NCBI GenBank assembly: GCA_016287975.1
Contig: JAEEXV010000330.1
Span: 1 to 26,609 of the forward strand
From: Lentisphaeria bacterium
GTDB taxonomy: Bacteria; Verrucomicrobiota; Lentisphaeria; Oligosphaerales; Oligosphaeraceae
DNA length: 26,609 nucleotides
Direction: 5' to 3'
A program made the translations under genes and the position numbers. Below, piece after piece: positions 1-7,836 of this stretch (positions within the stretch are counted from its first letter, which is position 1; every line of letters begins with the position of its first letter). Under the pieces are notes generated by a model. It did not search any database. It was given only the letters and a program-made list of their open reading frames with translations, and was not told where the DNA came from.

Positions 1-1
1 C

Positions 2-46
2 GCCTGCGCGGGCGAGTGCCCCTCCGAGGCCATCACCGTCGAGTAA
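2..46 (+). CDS. 4Fe-4S ferredoxin, C-terminal fragment (5' end outside window)
   Basis: Only the last 14 codons are present, ending at TAA 44-46. They read ACAGECPSEAITVE. The Cys-x(3)-Cys-Pro-x(3)-Ile pattern is the end of a bacterial ferredoxin-type [4Fe-4S] cluster motif, in which the last Cys is followed by Pro and a short hydrophobic tail. Such proteins carry electrons in the cytoplasm. Nothing can be said about length or partner proteins because the gene starts before the window. It is followed after about 20 bases by a strong terminator, so it is the last gene of its unit. Confidence 0.7.
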   Translation, partial: ACAGECPSEAITVE

Positions 47-66
47 GCCATCCGCTTGTTCACCCT

Positions 67-100
67 AAGGCGGCCGGCGCCCACGCGTCGGCCGCCTTTT
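67..100 (+). terminator. Rho-independent terminator after the ferredoxin gene
   Basis: A perfect 10-bp stem (AAGGCGGCCG at 67-76, CGGCCGCCTT at 89-98) with a 12-base loop is followed by a short T run (97-100). It lies 20 bases after the ferredoxin stop and before higB, so it insulates the toxin-antitoxin pair from upstream transcription. Confidence 0.85.
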
Positions 101-155
101 CTGTGCATGGGGCATTATATTACGATTCCGGCAATAACAGGCAACCGTCTTCGCC

Positions 156-431
156 ATGATTCGCAGTTTCAAAGACAGCGAGGCGGAAGCGATCTTCGAT
201 GGCCGTCGCTCCTCCCGGCTCCCGCCAACCATCCAATCGGCGGCGCAGCGGAAACTCCTGATGCTCGACGCCGCCACTTCTCCCAATGACTTGCGCACCC
301 CGCCCGGAAACCATCTGGAAGCACTGCATGGCCGGGAAGGCGTCTTCAGCATCCGAATCAACAGGCAATGGCGCATCACCTTCTCTTGGAACGATGGCGC
401 TGAAGACGTCCGCATTGAAGACTACCATTGA
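156..431 (+). CDS. higB: HigB-family type II toxin (RelE/ParE fold mRNA interferase)
   Basis: The 91-residue product matches the HigB/'plasmid maintenance killer' pattern along its whole length. It opens MIRSFKDSEAEAIFDG, has a central helix with LLMLDAATSPNDL, then the PPGNHLEALHG turn, a strand with SIRINRQWRITF, and ends VRIEDYH. The C-terminal 'D-Y-H' and the 'N-x-x-WR-I-T-F' strand are family hallmarks. Family members bind the ribosome and cut translated mRNA, and are neutralised by the HigA partner. The toxin comes first, as is usual for higBA, and the antitoxin starts 16 bases after the TGA. No clear ribosome binding site precedes the ATG. An AT-rich patch with TATATT (116-121) could be a -10 box, but no matching -35 is seen. 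Confidence 0.9.
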   Translation: MIRSFKDSEAEAIFDGRRSSRLPPTIQSAAQRKLLMLDAATSPNDLRTPPGNHLEALHGREGVFSIRINRQWRITFSWNDGAEDVRIEDYH

Positions 432-447
432 CGACACGGTGGAAGAC

Positions 448-780
448 ATGACCGAGAAGCAAACAACCTATCTGGCCCCTGTCCATCCTGGGAAAATTCT
501 CAGCATGGAATTTCTGAAGCCGCTTCGGATTTCACAGAGTCGCCTGGCGAAGGAAATCGGGCTTCCCCCCCAGCGGATCCGTGAGATTGTGCGAGGCACC
601 CGCCCCATCACGGCGGACACCGCCATCCGGTTAGGCCGTTTTTTGGGGACCGAGGCCCAATTCTGGGTCAATCTCCAGTCCCGTTATGAACTGGATTGCA
701 TCAAATATGCAGAACGAACCGGGGCGCATGGCCGATTCGACTTCATCAAGGCTCTGATGCCGAAAGTCGCCGCGCTATAG
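448..780 (+). CDS. higA: HigA-family antitoxin (HTH-Xre transcriptional repressor)
   Basis: The 110-residue protein opens MTEKQTTYLAPVHPGKIL. It contains a helix-turn-helix around residues 25-60 (RISQSRLAKEIGLPPQRI...), followed by the typical HigA segment 'RPITADTAIRLGRFLGTEAQFWVNLQ'. HigA binds and inhibits HigB and represses the operon through its HTH. ATG 448 was chosen because GGTGGAAG lies just upstream and the protein then has the family's usual N-terminus. An in-frame GTG at 439 is the alternative. The frame stays open further upstream inside higB, but that part is not HigA-like. The gene ends at TAG 778-780, 21 bases before the flavoprotein gene. Confidence 0.92.
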   Translation: MTEKQTTYLAPVHPGKILSMEFLKPLRISQSRLAKEIGLPPQRIREIVRGTRPITADTAIRLGRFLGTEAQFWVNLQSRYELDCIKYAERTGAHGRFDFIKALMPKVAAL

Positions 781-801
781 TAAAACGCCCACGGTCCCCC
801 C

Positions 802-2067
802 ATGTCCCCCGACCTCATCATCCTCGGCGCCGGCGCGGCCGGCCTCTATGCCGCCTGCGCGGCGGCGGACGCAGGGCTGCGCGGCGTGCTCGTCGAGCGC
901 CGCCACCGCCCAGGGCTGAAACTGCTGATGTGCGGCAACAACCGCTGCAACCTCGCCCACGCGGGCACCCCCGAGGAACTGCTGGAGGCCTACGGCGAGC
1001 CCGTCGCGTCCTTCCTAAGCCCCGCCCTCCAGCGGCTCCCCGTCCCCGCGCTGCGCCGCCGCTTCGACGACCTGGGCCTCCCCACCCGCTTCTTCGGCGA
1101 CCGCCTCTATCCCGCCAGCCAGCGCGGCGACGATGTCCTGCACGCCTTCCTCGACCGCCTGCGCGACCGCGAGTTCCCCATCCTGTTCAACTGCCCTGCG
1201 GAGGCGGTTCGGCGCGAGCGTGACGGCTTCACGCTGGAATGCCGCGCGCTGGAACTGCGCGCGCCGCGCGTGCTGCTCTGCGTCGGCGGCTGCTCCTACC
1301 CCAAGACTGGCTCCGTCGGCGACGGTTTCCGCTTCGCCGAGGATCTCGGCCTCGCGACCGTCCCGCCGCGCCCTGGCCTCGCGGGCCTCGAACTGCCCGA
1401 AGGCTCCCCGTTCGCCGAGACTGGCGCCGCGCCGCTGGAGATCCCCGATGTCGTCGCCGCCGCTCCGAACCTCGGCAAAACGCGCGGGAACCTCCTGTTC
1501 GAGCGCGGCATCCTGCGCGGCAGCGCCATCTTCGACCTCACCCGCCGCGCCGCCCGCCAGAACCAGCCCGTCACCGCCATCACCCTCGACCTCATCCCGG
1601 AGGCCCCTGCCCGCCGCCCCGCGCGCGGCGCCTCCCTCGCCGCGCGCCTCAACGCCCTCGGCCTCCCGATGCTCCTCGCCCAGGCCGTCGCGCGCCTCCC
1701 CGACGCCTCCGAGGAGACCATCCACCGCCTCCGCCTCGACCGCCTCGCCGTCCGCCCCCTCAAGGAGGCCATCGTCACCGTCGGCGGCATCGCCCTCGAC
1801 GAGTTCGACCCCGAGACCCTCCAGGCCAGGCGCATCCCAGGCCTCTACGCCGCAGGCGAAGTCCTCGACGTGGACGGCCCCACTGGCGGCTTCAACCTCC
1901 ACGCCGCCTTCGCCACCGCCGACCTCGCCATTCGCTCCATGGCCTCCCGCCGCGAACCGCGTGCGCGAACCGCGCCGCGCCAGCCCGCCACGCCGCCGAA
2001 GCGCGCCTCCGCCTGGGGCCCGCACTTCTGGGACCAGCATCGCGACCGCTTCCGCCGCCCCGAGTGA
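802..2067 (+). CDS. BaiN/HI0933 (YhiN)-family FAD-dependent oxidoreductase
   Basis: The 421-residue flavoprotein has an N-terminal Rossmann FAD-binding motif GAGAAG (residues 9-14). An Arg-Cys-Asn-Leu motif (KLLMCGNNRCNLAH, about 46-59) takes the place of the usual 'GGGRCNLTN'. The C-terminal FAD-closing segment reads GLYAAGEVLDVDGPTGGFNLHAAFATADLA. This layout is diagnostic of the HI0933 family, whose members include flavoproteins that reduce C=C bonds (BaiN); the substrate here is unknown. It is predicted cytoplasmic, with no signal peptide. The tail after about residue 385 is Arg/Pro-rich and low-complexity. No Shine-Dalgarno sequence is visible. It is probably read together with higBA, or from a promoter within higA, and it converges with the AraC gene with only 11 bases between stops. 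Confidence 0.88.
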   Translation: MSPDLIILGAGAAGLYAACAAADAGLRGVLVERRHRPGLKLLMCGNNRCNLAHAGTPEELLEAYGEPVASFLSPALQRLPVPALRRRFDDLGLPTRFFGDRLYPASQRGDDVLHAFLDRLRDREFPILFNCPAEAVRRERDGFTLECRALELRAPRVLLCVGGCSYPKTGSVGDGFRFAEDLGLATVPPRPGLAGLELPEGSPFAETGAAPLEIPDVVAAAPNLGKTRGNLLFERGILRGSAIFDLTRRAARQNQPVTAITLDLIPEAPARRPARGASLAARLNALGLPMLLAQAVARLPDASEETIHRLRLDRLAVRPLKEAIVTVGGIALDEFDPETLQARRIPGLYAAGEVLDVDGPTGGFNLHAAFATADLAIRSMASRREPRARTAPRQPATPPKRASAWGPHFWDQHRDRFRRPE

Positions 2068-2078
2068 CGGGCGCCCCT

Positions 2079-2942
2079 TTATTCCCGCGTCTGGTTCCGA
2101 TAGACGTGCGGCGTCATCCCGTATTTGCGCTTGAACTGGCGGATGAAATAGTTGGCGCAGGAGAACCCAGATCGTTCCGCGATCTCCTCCAGCCCCATCC
2201 GAGTGTCCAGCAGCAGTTGCTCCGCGTGCTCCAGCCGATAGCGCAACTGCAGCCCCTGGAACGAATCCCCCGTGTATTTGCGGCACAGCGCCGAGACATA
2301 CCCTGGCGAATAGGAAAAGGCGTGCGCCACATCCTCACGCGTCGGAGCCTCCTCGCGGTGCTCCCGCAGATAGGAGTTGATGAGTTCCCACTGGCGATGC
2401 CCGCCTGTCACAGGCCCCGACGTGCTGTTCCGCAGCGCATCCAGCGTCAGATCCCACAGCACGCGGCACAGCGCCGACGCCTCCGACGCACGCCTCTCCT
2501 GCAGCAGCGCCTCCATCGCCGCGATCAGGGCCGTCCCCCCCGCCGACAGCGGCTCCCCCGTGTGGTAGTAGACATCCCGCTCCGTCGGCGGCTCGCGCAC
2601 GCCGTCGGAGTCTATGCACATCCCCCTGATGTATTTCCAGAAATAACTAAACGAAAGACTTTTATGTGGAGGGCCAGGAATCCGTGCGTCACCCCGCACC
2701 CATGAAGTGCGGGTGCAGAAGTATGCCATTGGCGCCTCCAGCCACTCCTGCACCACCTCCCCGTCGCGCACATATTTGATCTGCTCCCGTCCCTCGACCA
2801 GCACCAGCAGCCGCGGAACCCCGTGGAGCCACTCCGTATGCTTCAGCGTTTCGTGGAAAAAACGCACCCGTTCGGGAAAGCCACTCCCCTCGCAGAACCG
2901 CAGCAACGTCTCCCCCGACACCTGGTACACTGGCTTCCTCAT
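2079..2942 (-). CDS. AraC-family transcriptional regulator
   Basis: The 287-residue product has a C-terminal AraC/XylS double helix-turn-helix (about residues 185-285). This includes an HTH with 'DVAHAFSYSPGYVSALCRKYTGDSFQGLQLRYRLEHAEQLL' spacing and the second-HTH signature GFSCANYFIRQFKRKYGMTPHVYR. The N-terminal ~170 residues are a less conserved sensor half, probably cupin-like, that would bind an unknown effector. The start is fixed by a GGAGG sequence (complement of 2951-2955) eight bases upstream of the ATG. It is divergent from the pseudopilin gene and shares a promoter region with it. By context it most likely controls the pilin and the carbohydrate-active genes after it; the sugar is not predictable from sequence alone. 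Confidence 0.93.
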   Translation of the reverse strand: MRKPVYQVSGETLLRFCEGSGFPERVRFFHETLKHTEWLHGVPRLLVLVEGREQIKYVRDGEVVQEWLEAPMAYFCTRTSWVRGDARIPGPPHKSLSFSYFWKYIRGMCIDSDGVREPPTERDVYYHTGEPLSAGGTALIAAMEALLQERRASEASALCRVLWDLTLDALRNSTSGPVTGGHRQWELINSYLREHREEAPTREDVAHAFSYSPGYVSALCRKYTGDSFQGLQLRYRLEHAEQLLLDTRMGLEEIAERSGFSCANYFIRQFKRKYGMTPHVYRNQTRE

Positions 2943-3073
2943 CCACTTATCCTCCCTGCCGCTCCCCTGAACGGGAAAATGCTATCTGACTCTCCCGCAC
3001 ATGGCCCTTGCATACCCGCAAATTAGACAAATCGTGTAGAAAACGGCATCCATCCCAAAAACCGCACTTTCTT

Positions 3074-3102
3074 ACAATAATGCTATTTTTCGTCTTTGCC
3101 AA
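3074..3102 (-). promoter_or_regulatory. Candidate sigma-70 promoter for the araC-type gene
   Basis: Read on the minus strand, a -35 TTGGCA (complement of 3097-3102, 5 of 6 consensus) is followed after 17 bases by a -10 TATTGT (complement of 3074-3079, 4 of 6). It would give a leader of about 125 bases before the regulator's ATG. Confidence 0.5.
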
Positions 3103-3105
3103 CTA

Positions 3106-3134
3106 TTGCGCCGACGCCGTTTCCCTTGTATAAT
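3106..3134 (+). promoter_or_regulatory. Candidate sigma-70 promoter for the pseudopilin gene
   Basis: A perfect -10 TATAAT (3129-3134) lies exactly 17 bases after TTGCGC (3106-3111, 3 of 6 consensus). The weak -35 fits a promoter needing an activator such as the neighbouring AraC protein. The predicted leader is about 50 bases and ends in AGGAGG. The -35 boxes of this promoter and the opposing one are only three bases apart. Confidence 0.6.
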
Positions 3135-3191
3135 AAAGACAAATCCAAGATTTCCCCTGCCATACCCATAACCCAATACAAGGAGGTTCGC

Positions 3192-3944
<753 letters not shown>

Positions 3945-3954
3945 CCCCCCCCTC

Positions 3955-3986
3955 GCGCCCCGGCCGGCCCTTGCCCGCCGGGGCGC
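3955..3986 (+). terminator. GC-rich hairpin after the pseudopilin gene (terminator-like, no T tract)
   Basis: A perfect 10-bp stem GCGCCCCGGC (3955-3964) / GCCGGGGCGC (3977-3986) with a 12-base loop lies 10 bases after the pilin stop. No T run follows. It may be a weak terminator or an mRNA-stabilising 3' hairpin that lets some transcription through into the GH123-like gene. Confidence 0.4.
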
Positions 3987-4081
3987 ACCTGCATTGTCGT
4001 TCCGCCTTCAATATTCCTTGCTCACGCCCGGCCCTCCCGCTTATGCGCGGTTTTCGCTTATCCCTGGCCCCCTGCACATCC

Positions 4082-4108
4082 CTTGAATCCCTTGAATCTC
4101 TTGAATCC
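4082..4108 (+). repeat. Three tandem 9-bp repeats (CTTGAATCC)
   Basis: Units lie at 4082-4090, 4091-4099 (last base T) and 4100-4108. A degenerate CTTCAAGCC follows at 4112-4120, so TTGAA and TTCAA can also pair. The array is 35 bases before the start of the GH123-like gene. No other gene feature is seen in 3945-4142. Confidence 0.75.
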
Positions 4109-4142
4109 CTGCTTCAAGCCCCTTTAAAGCCCGCCCGCTATT

Positions 4143-7100
4143 ATGAAACCCGCCCTTCTTTCGCTGCTGCTGCTGTCGACTGCCCTTTTCGCCGCCCCGA
4201 AGACCATCCGGGTCTGGGGCTGGAACACCTGGAAGCGCCCTGAACACGCGGGCGACATCCAGCGCATCAAGCCAGGCGGGGAATATCCGCATGGCGCGCT
4301 GCGCTTCCTGCCGGACGCCTCGAAGCCCTATTCCCTGCAGGCCTACGGCCAGGTCGAGGCCAAGCCCGACCAAATCCTCCATATCACCGCGCGCTTCAAG
4401 TCTTCGGCGGACGCCGGCCCGAACGCGACCATGCTCATGACCGCCCGCGCGAAGGACGCCAAGGGCAACTGGCTCACATTCTTCAAGGAATCACCCAGCG
4501 TCACCCTCAATGTCGTCCCCGGCACCGACCAGAGCATCAGCCTCATGGTCGACCTCAAGCGCACCGACTTCCCGGAAAACGCCGCGAAACTCGGCAGCGT
4601 CTGCCCCTTCCTGATTCTGGGCGGTCTCCAAAAGGGCACCGTCGACCTCGAATGCATCGTCGTCGACGCCGCGAAAAGCACCTTCGTCCCCGCCAAGGCC
4701 CCCGAGGGCCCAGGCCTCAAGGGCTACACCATCCAGCCAGGCGCCTTCAAGCACTTCAAGTGGGCGAATCCGCTCTCCTACGAGAAGTTCGCGCGCCTCC
4801 TCGACCACGGCGCACTCGGCCTGAACATCGTCGAACTCGCCCCCGCCGCCAAGGCCGCCGCCTGGCAGTGGCCCGAAGGCGACACCATCACCGCCGTCCA
4901 CGCCAACGGCACCTGGCGCATCTCCGCAGGCGAAACGCCCGACCAGCTTGAACGCCGCCTCATCATCCCAGGCGACAAACTCACCTGCGCCGCCCACGGC
5001 ACAGGCGTCGCCTTCCGCGGCCAGGACGGCAAGGTCCTCCTCGTCGAGGGCGGTCTCCAGGGCACCGGCATGACCCTGCTGCGCGCCAACGGCACCCCCG
5101 CCCTCAAGGTCCGCCAGATCTACATCGCCGACGACGCCTCCCAGCTCTGCTGGATCGAGGAGGCCCAGCGCGAACTCGCCCGCGCCCGCAAACTCTACGC
5201 CGCCAACCTCAAGTACCTGCGCGTCCGCTGGGGCGCCCACAACGGCGAACGCGGCTGGCAGAAGAACTTCGAGTTCCTCGAATCCTCCCTGAAGGAACTC
5301 GCCAAGGCCGCCGACGCCCGCGCCGAGGGCTTCGCCAGCGTCCTCGTCGCCGACCCCATCCTCCGCGACCGCTACGCCCAACTGATCTGGATGGCCGCCC
5401 GCGAATACCCCGAGGACGGCGGATACTTCTCCGGCGTCTTCCGCCAGACCTGGTTCTCCCACCTCGGCGGCCACGGCGCCGTCTTCCAGACTCTCGACGC
5501 CGCCCGCAAGATCGACCGCCTCGTCGCCCAGTCCCGCCGCGTCGCCAACGCCTCCTTCCAGGAGGGCGCCGACGCCGGCGGCCTCTTCAGCATTGCCTGG
5601 GCCGACCCGCTCGAGCACATCTACAGCAAAGCCGGCGCCACCGGAATGCTCTCCAAGGAATGCACCCTCGAACTCGGCCGCGGCGAGGCCGAAGACGCGC
5701 AGCTCGTCCTCTCCACCGCCTTCCAGCCCGTCGCCGGACTTGCCGTCACCGTGACGCCCAAGACTCCCGGCGCACCGGCCGTCCGCCTCTACCGCACCGA
5801 ATACATCCCCGTCACCGAGACCATCACCCCGCAGATCCCGCTCTCGCACGCCGGCGACAGCAGCATGCCCGACGTCCTGATCCCGCTGACGAAGCCCGTG
5901 GACCTGGGCGCCTACGCCAACTGCGCCGTGCAGGTCCTCCTCCGCGCCCCGCGCGACGCCAGGCCCGGCCGCTATGAATACACCGTCACCGTCGCGGGCG
6001 GCGGCAAGTCGGCGACCCTGCCCCTCGCCGTCAACGTCCACGCCTTCACGATTCCGGAGCGCCCCCTCCCCAACATGGCGGGCATGCGCCCGAGTTCCTT
6101 CGACACCTGGTATCCCGAGAATCCCGACCTCGCGCGGCGCAACCTCTCCCGCGAACTCCTGGACTGCCTGATGGAGCCCCTCGACCTCTACGTCTTCACC
6201 CCCATCGCGAAGGACCTCGACTGGGCCGTGGCCAACGGCGTCCAGCTCTTCAACCTCGGAAGCGTCCTGCATTACCTCGCCCATCCCGAGCCCGGCATGG
6301 TCAAGTACATCCAGCTCCTCGGCTCCGCCGACGGCAAGGAGTTCACCGTCATCCCCGCCAAGGCCGCCCTGCAGCCGCGCGACCCGAAGGAGCCCCTCTC
6401 GGACCACGACCTCGTCGTCACCCCCGCCCAGTCCACCGCCAAATACCGCTACCTGAAGATCCACTACTCCGAGACGCGCGGCTGGTCCAACCGCTCCGGA
6501 TACACCTTCTTCACCATCATCCCCGGCAAGGGCGCGCCCGTCAAACTCACCCTCGCCGACGGCAAGGCCACCGACGGAAAGGCCGTCCGCTTCCTCCAGC
6601 CCGACACCAACCCCGCCAAGACCTTCGCCGAGTTCAAGCGGGAGGGATCCCTGGCCTTCGACTCCCTTCGCGATGACCGCAACCGCGCCTCCGTCCTCTT
6701 CGACACCGCCAATGCCGACATCAAGGCCATCCGCCTCGTCAACCGCCACATGGAAAACGGCGCCGAGGCCATGCGGAAACGCTACCAGGCCTTCAAGAAA
6801 GCCGCCGGCGACAAGAAGATCCCCATCTTCGCCTACGGCTACGACGAGGTCGGCGCCCATCTGAACCGGCAGGTCTACGACTCTCTCGTCAACTTCAAGC
6901 GCCTTCTCCCCGACGTCCTCTCCCTCACCTCCGCCGGCTTCCCGGAGGCCATGCCCGAGATCTTCAAGCATCTCGACTTCCTCTGCCCCTCCAACGCCTA
7001 CGCCCTCCCGCGCGAGGACGTGCGCATCAACAAGAAATACGGCACCCGCTTCTGGACCTACGTCGGCGGCGGCGGATACTACCCCTACGGCAACTTCGAG

Positions 7101-7550
7101 CGCGTCGACCAGCCCCTCGTCAACTCCCGCGCCTTCTTCTGGGAACCCATCACCTTCCCCCACATCACCGGCTTCCTCTACTGGGACATCCACATGTGGC
7201 GCTGCAACAACCACCTCAAGGGCAAGTCGCCCATCGACTGGAGCCTCTGGATCCCCACCCACGGCGACAACAACGGCATGGGCGCCCTCTTCTACCCCGG
7301 CGAGAACTGCCAGGCATACCCCTCCCGCCGCGCCCACGCCATGCGTGACGGCATCGAGGACTACGCCGCCTACCACCTCGCCGACCAGCTCATCGAGAAG
7401 GCCGGCAATCCCCCCGCCCTCCGCAAGCGCCTCGACGCCATCCGCGCAGGATTCGCCACAGGAATGAGCGTCTTCAACCACGACAACGCCTCCGTCCACC
7501 AGAACCGCAAGGCCCTCTACCAGCTCCTCGACGAACTCGGCGCAAAATAG
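4143..7550 (+). CDS. Secreted GH123/DUF4091-like glycoside hydrolase, 1135 residues, with an inserted discoidin-like module
   Basis: A Sec signal peptide (MKPALLSLLLLSTALFAAP, cut near residue 18) indicates export. Residues about 40-180 look like a jelly-roll carbohydrate-binding region; about 190-490 is not recognised. Residues about 500-640 are a beta-sandwich like the GH123 N-terminal domain. A barrel follows from about 640, with the catalytic-type motif FAYGYDEVGA (Asp901-Glu902) and a C-terminal DUF4091 signature (MRDGIEDYAAYHLADQL, about 1067-1083). GH123 enzymes are beta-N-acetylgalactosaminidases that use an Asp-Glu pair with substrate assistance; the substrate here is not known. Residues about 720-877 resemble an F5/8C (CBM32-like) module placed inside the barrel, with its halves in swapped order. 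The start codon has no visible Shine-Dalgarno sequence. It lies downstream of the pilin and 286 bases before the esterase. Confidence 0.82.
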   Translation: MKPALLSLLLLSTALFAAPKTIRVWGWNTWKRPEHAGDIQRIKPGGEYPHGALRFLPDASKPYSLQAYGQVEAKPDQILHITARFKSSADAGPNATMLMTARAKDAKGNWLTFFKESPSVTLNVVPGTDQSISLMVDLKRTDFPENAAKLGSVCPFLILGGLQKGTVDLECIVVDAAKSTFVPAKAPEGPGLKGYTIQPGAFKHFKWANPLSYEKFARLLDHGALGLNIVELAPAAKAAAWQWPEGDTITAVHANGTWRISAGETPDQLERRLIIPGDKLTCAAHGTGVAFRGQDGKVLLVEGGLQGTGMTLLRANGTPALKVRQIYIADDASQLCWIEEAQRELARARKLYAANLKYLRVRWGAHNGERGWQKNFEFLESSLKELAKAADARAEGFASVLVADPILRDRYAQLIWMAAREYPEDGGYFSGVFRQTWFSHLGGHGAVFQTLDAARKIDRLVAQSRRVANASFQEGADAGGLFSIAWADPLEHIYSKAGATGMLSKECTLELGRGEAEDAQLVLSTAFQPVAGLAVTVTPKTPGAPAVRLYRTEYIPVTETITPQIPLSHAGDSSMPDVLIPLTKPVDLGAYANCAVQVLLRAPRDARPGRYEYTVTVAGGGKSATLPLAVNVHAFTIPERPLPNMAGMRPSSFDTWYPENPDLARRNLSRELLDCLMEPLDLYVFTPIAKDLDWAVANGVQLFNLGSVLHYLAHPEPGMVKYIQLLGSADGKEFTVIPAKAALQPRDPKEPLSDHDLVVTPAQSTAKYRYLKIHYSETRGWSNRSGYTFFTIIPGKGAPVKLTLADGKATDGKAVRFLQPDTNPAKTFAEFKREGSLAFDSLRDDRNRASVLFDTANADIKAIRLVNRHMENGAEAMRKRYQAFKKAAGDKKIPIFAYGYDEVGAHLNRQVYDSLVNFKRLLPDVLSLTSAGFPEAMPEIFKHLDFLCPSNAYALPREDVRINKKYGTRFWTYVGGGGYYPYGNFERVDQPLVNSRAFFWEPITFPHITGFLYWDIHMWRCNNHLKGKSPIDWSLWIPTHGDNNGMGALFYPGENCQAYPSRRAHAMRDGIEDYAAYHLADQLIEKAGNPPALRKRLDAIRAGFATGMSVFNHDNASVHQNRKALYQLLDELGAK

Positions 7551-7593
7551 CCCACCGCGTGCCCCCACGCCACCCGCGATTCCATCGCGCCCC

Positions 7594-7703
7594 GCGTCGG
7601 GCAGGGGTGCGGGGGGCGGCTGCCCCGTCAAGCCCCCGCTCGGCGTGCCGCAGGGCGCAGCCCTGCGTCGAGCAGGGGGTGCGGGGGGCGGCAGCCCCCC
7701 GTC
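7594..7703 (+). repeat. GC-rich imperfect direct repeats with hairpins
   Basis: Copy 1 (7594-7629) and copy 2 (7665-7703) share GCGTCGGGCAGGGG-like starts, the core TGCGGGGGGCGGC and a CCGTC end. Copy 2 contains a perfect hairpin GGGGGGC (7683-7689) / GCCCCCC (7694-7700). Between the copies lies another perfect 8-bp hairpin, CGCAGGGC (7649-7656) / GCCCTGCG (7660-7667). The stretch 7551-7836 holds no convincing gene: it contains this cluster and the hairpin at 7805-7826. Confidence 0.75.
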
Positions 7704-7804
7704 GTTTGCATGGCTGGAAGAAGGCACCCGCCCGCGACTTAGCCCCGCCCCGCAACGCCAGCCCGCCCTTGAAGCGCCCCTCGTGCCGACACCACCCACC
7801 CCGT

Positions 7805-7826
7805 GCCAGGCCGCTTGCGGCCTGGC
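7805..7826 (+). other. Perfect 10-bp hairpin immediately before the alpha/beta-hydrolase start
   Basis: GCCAGGCCGC (7805-7814) pairs with GCGGCCTGGC (7817-7826), followed by GTTT and, ten bases after the stem, the ATG at 7837. It could be a terminator for the GH123-like gene with a very short T run, or a structure covering the translation start. No ribosome binding site is visible between stem and ATG. Confidence 0.55.
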
Positions 7827-7836
7827 GTTTACCACC

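Noticed and set aside
1015..2286. 423-codon minus-strand frame opposite the flavoprotein gene
   Set aside because: Low-complexity Gly/Ala/Glu composition, overlaps two well-supported genes.
7805..7830. A firm rho-independent terminator for the GH123-like gene
   Set aside because: The stem is perfect but only three T follow and it is 255 bases after the stop, so it is listed only as a hairpin.
7645..7836. N-terminal extension of the alpha/beta-hydrolase
   Set aside because: Would translate the GC hairpin repeats into low-complexity sequence; the family-like protein begins at 7837.
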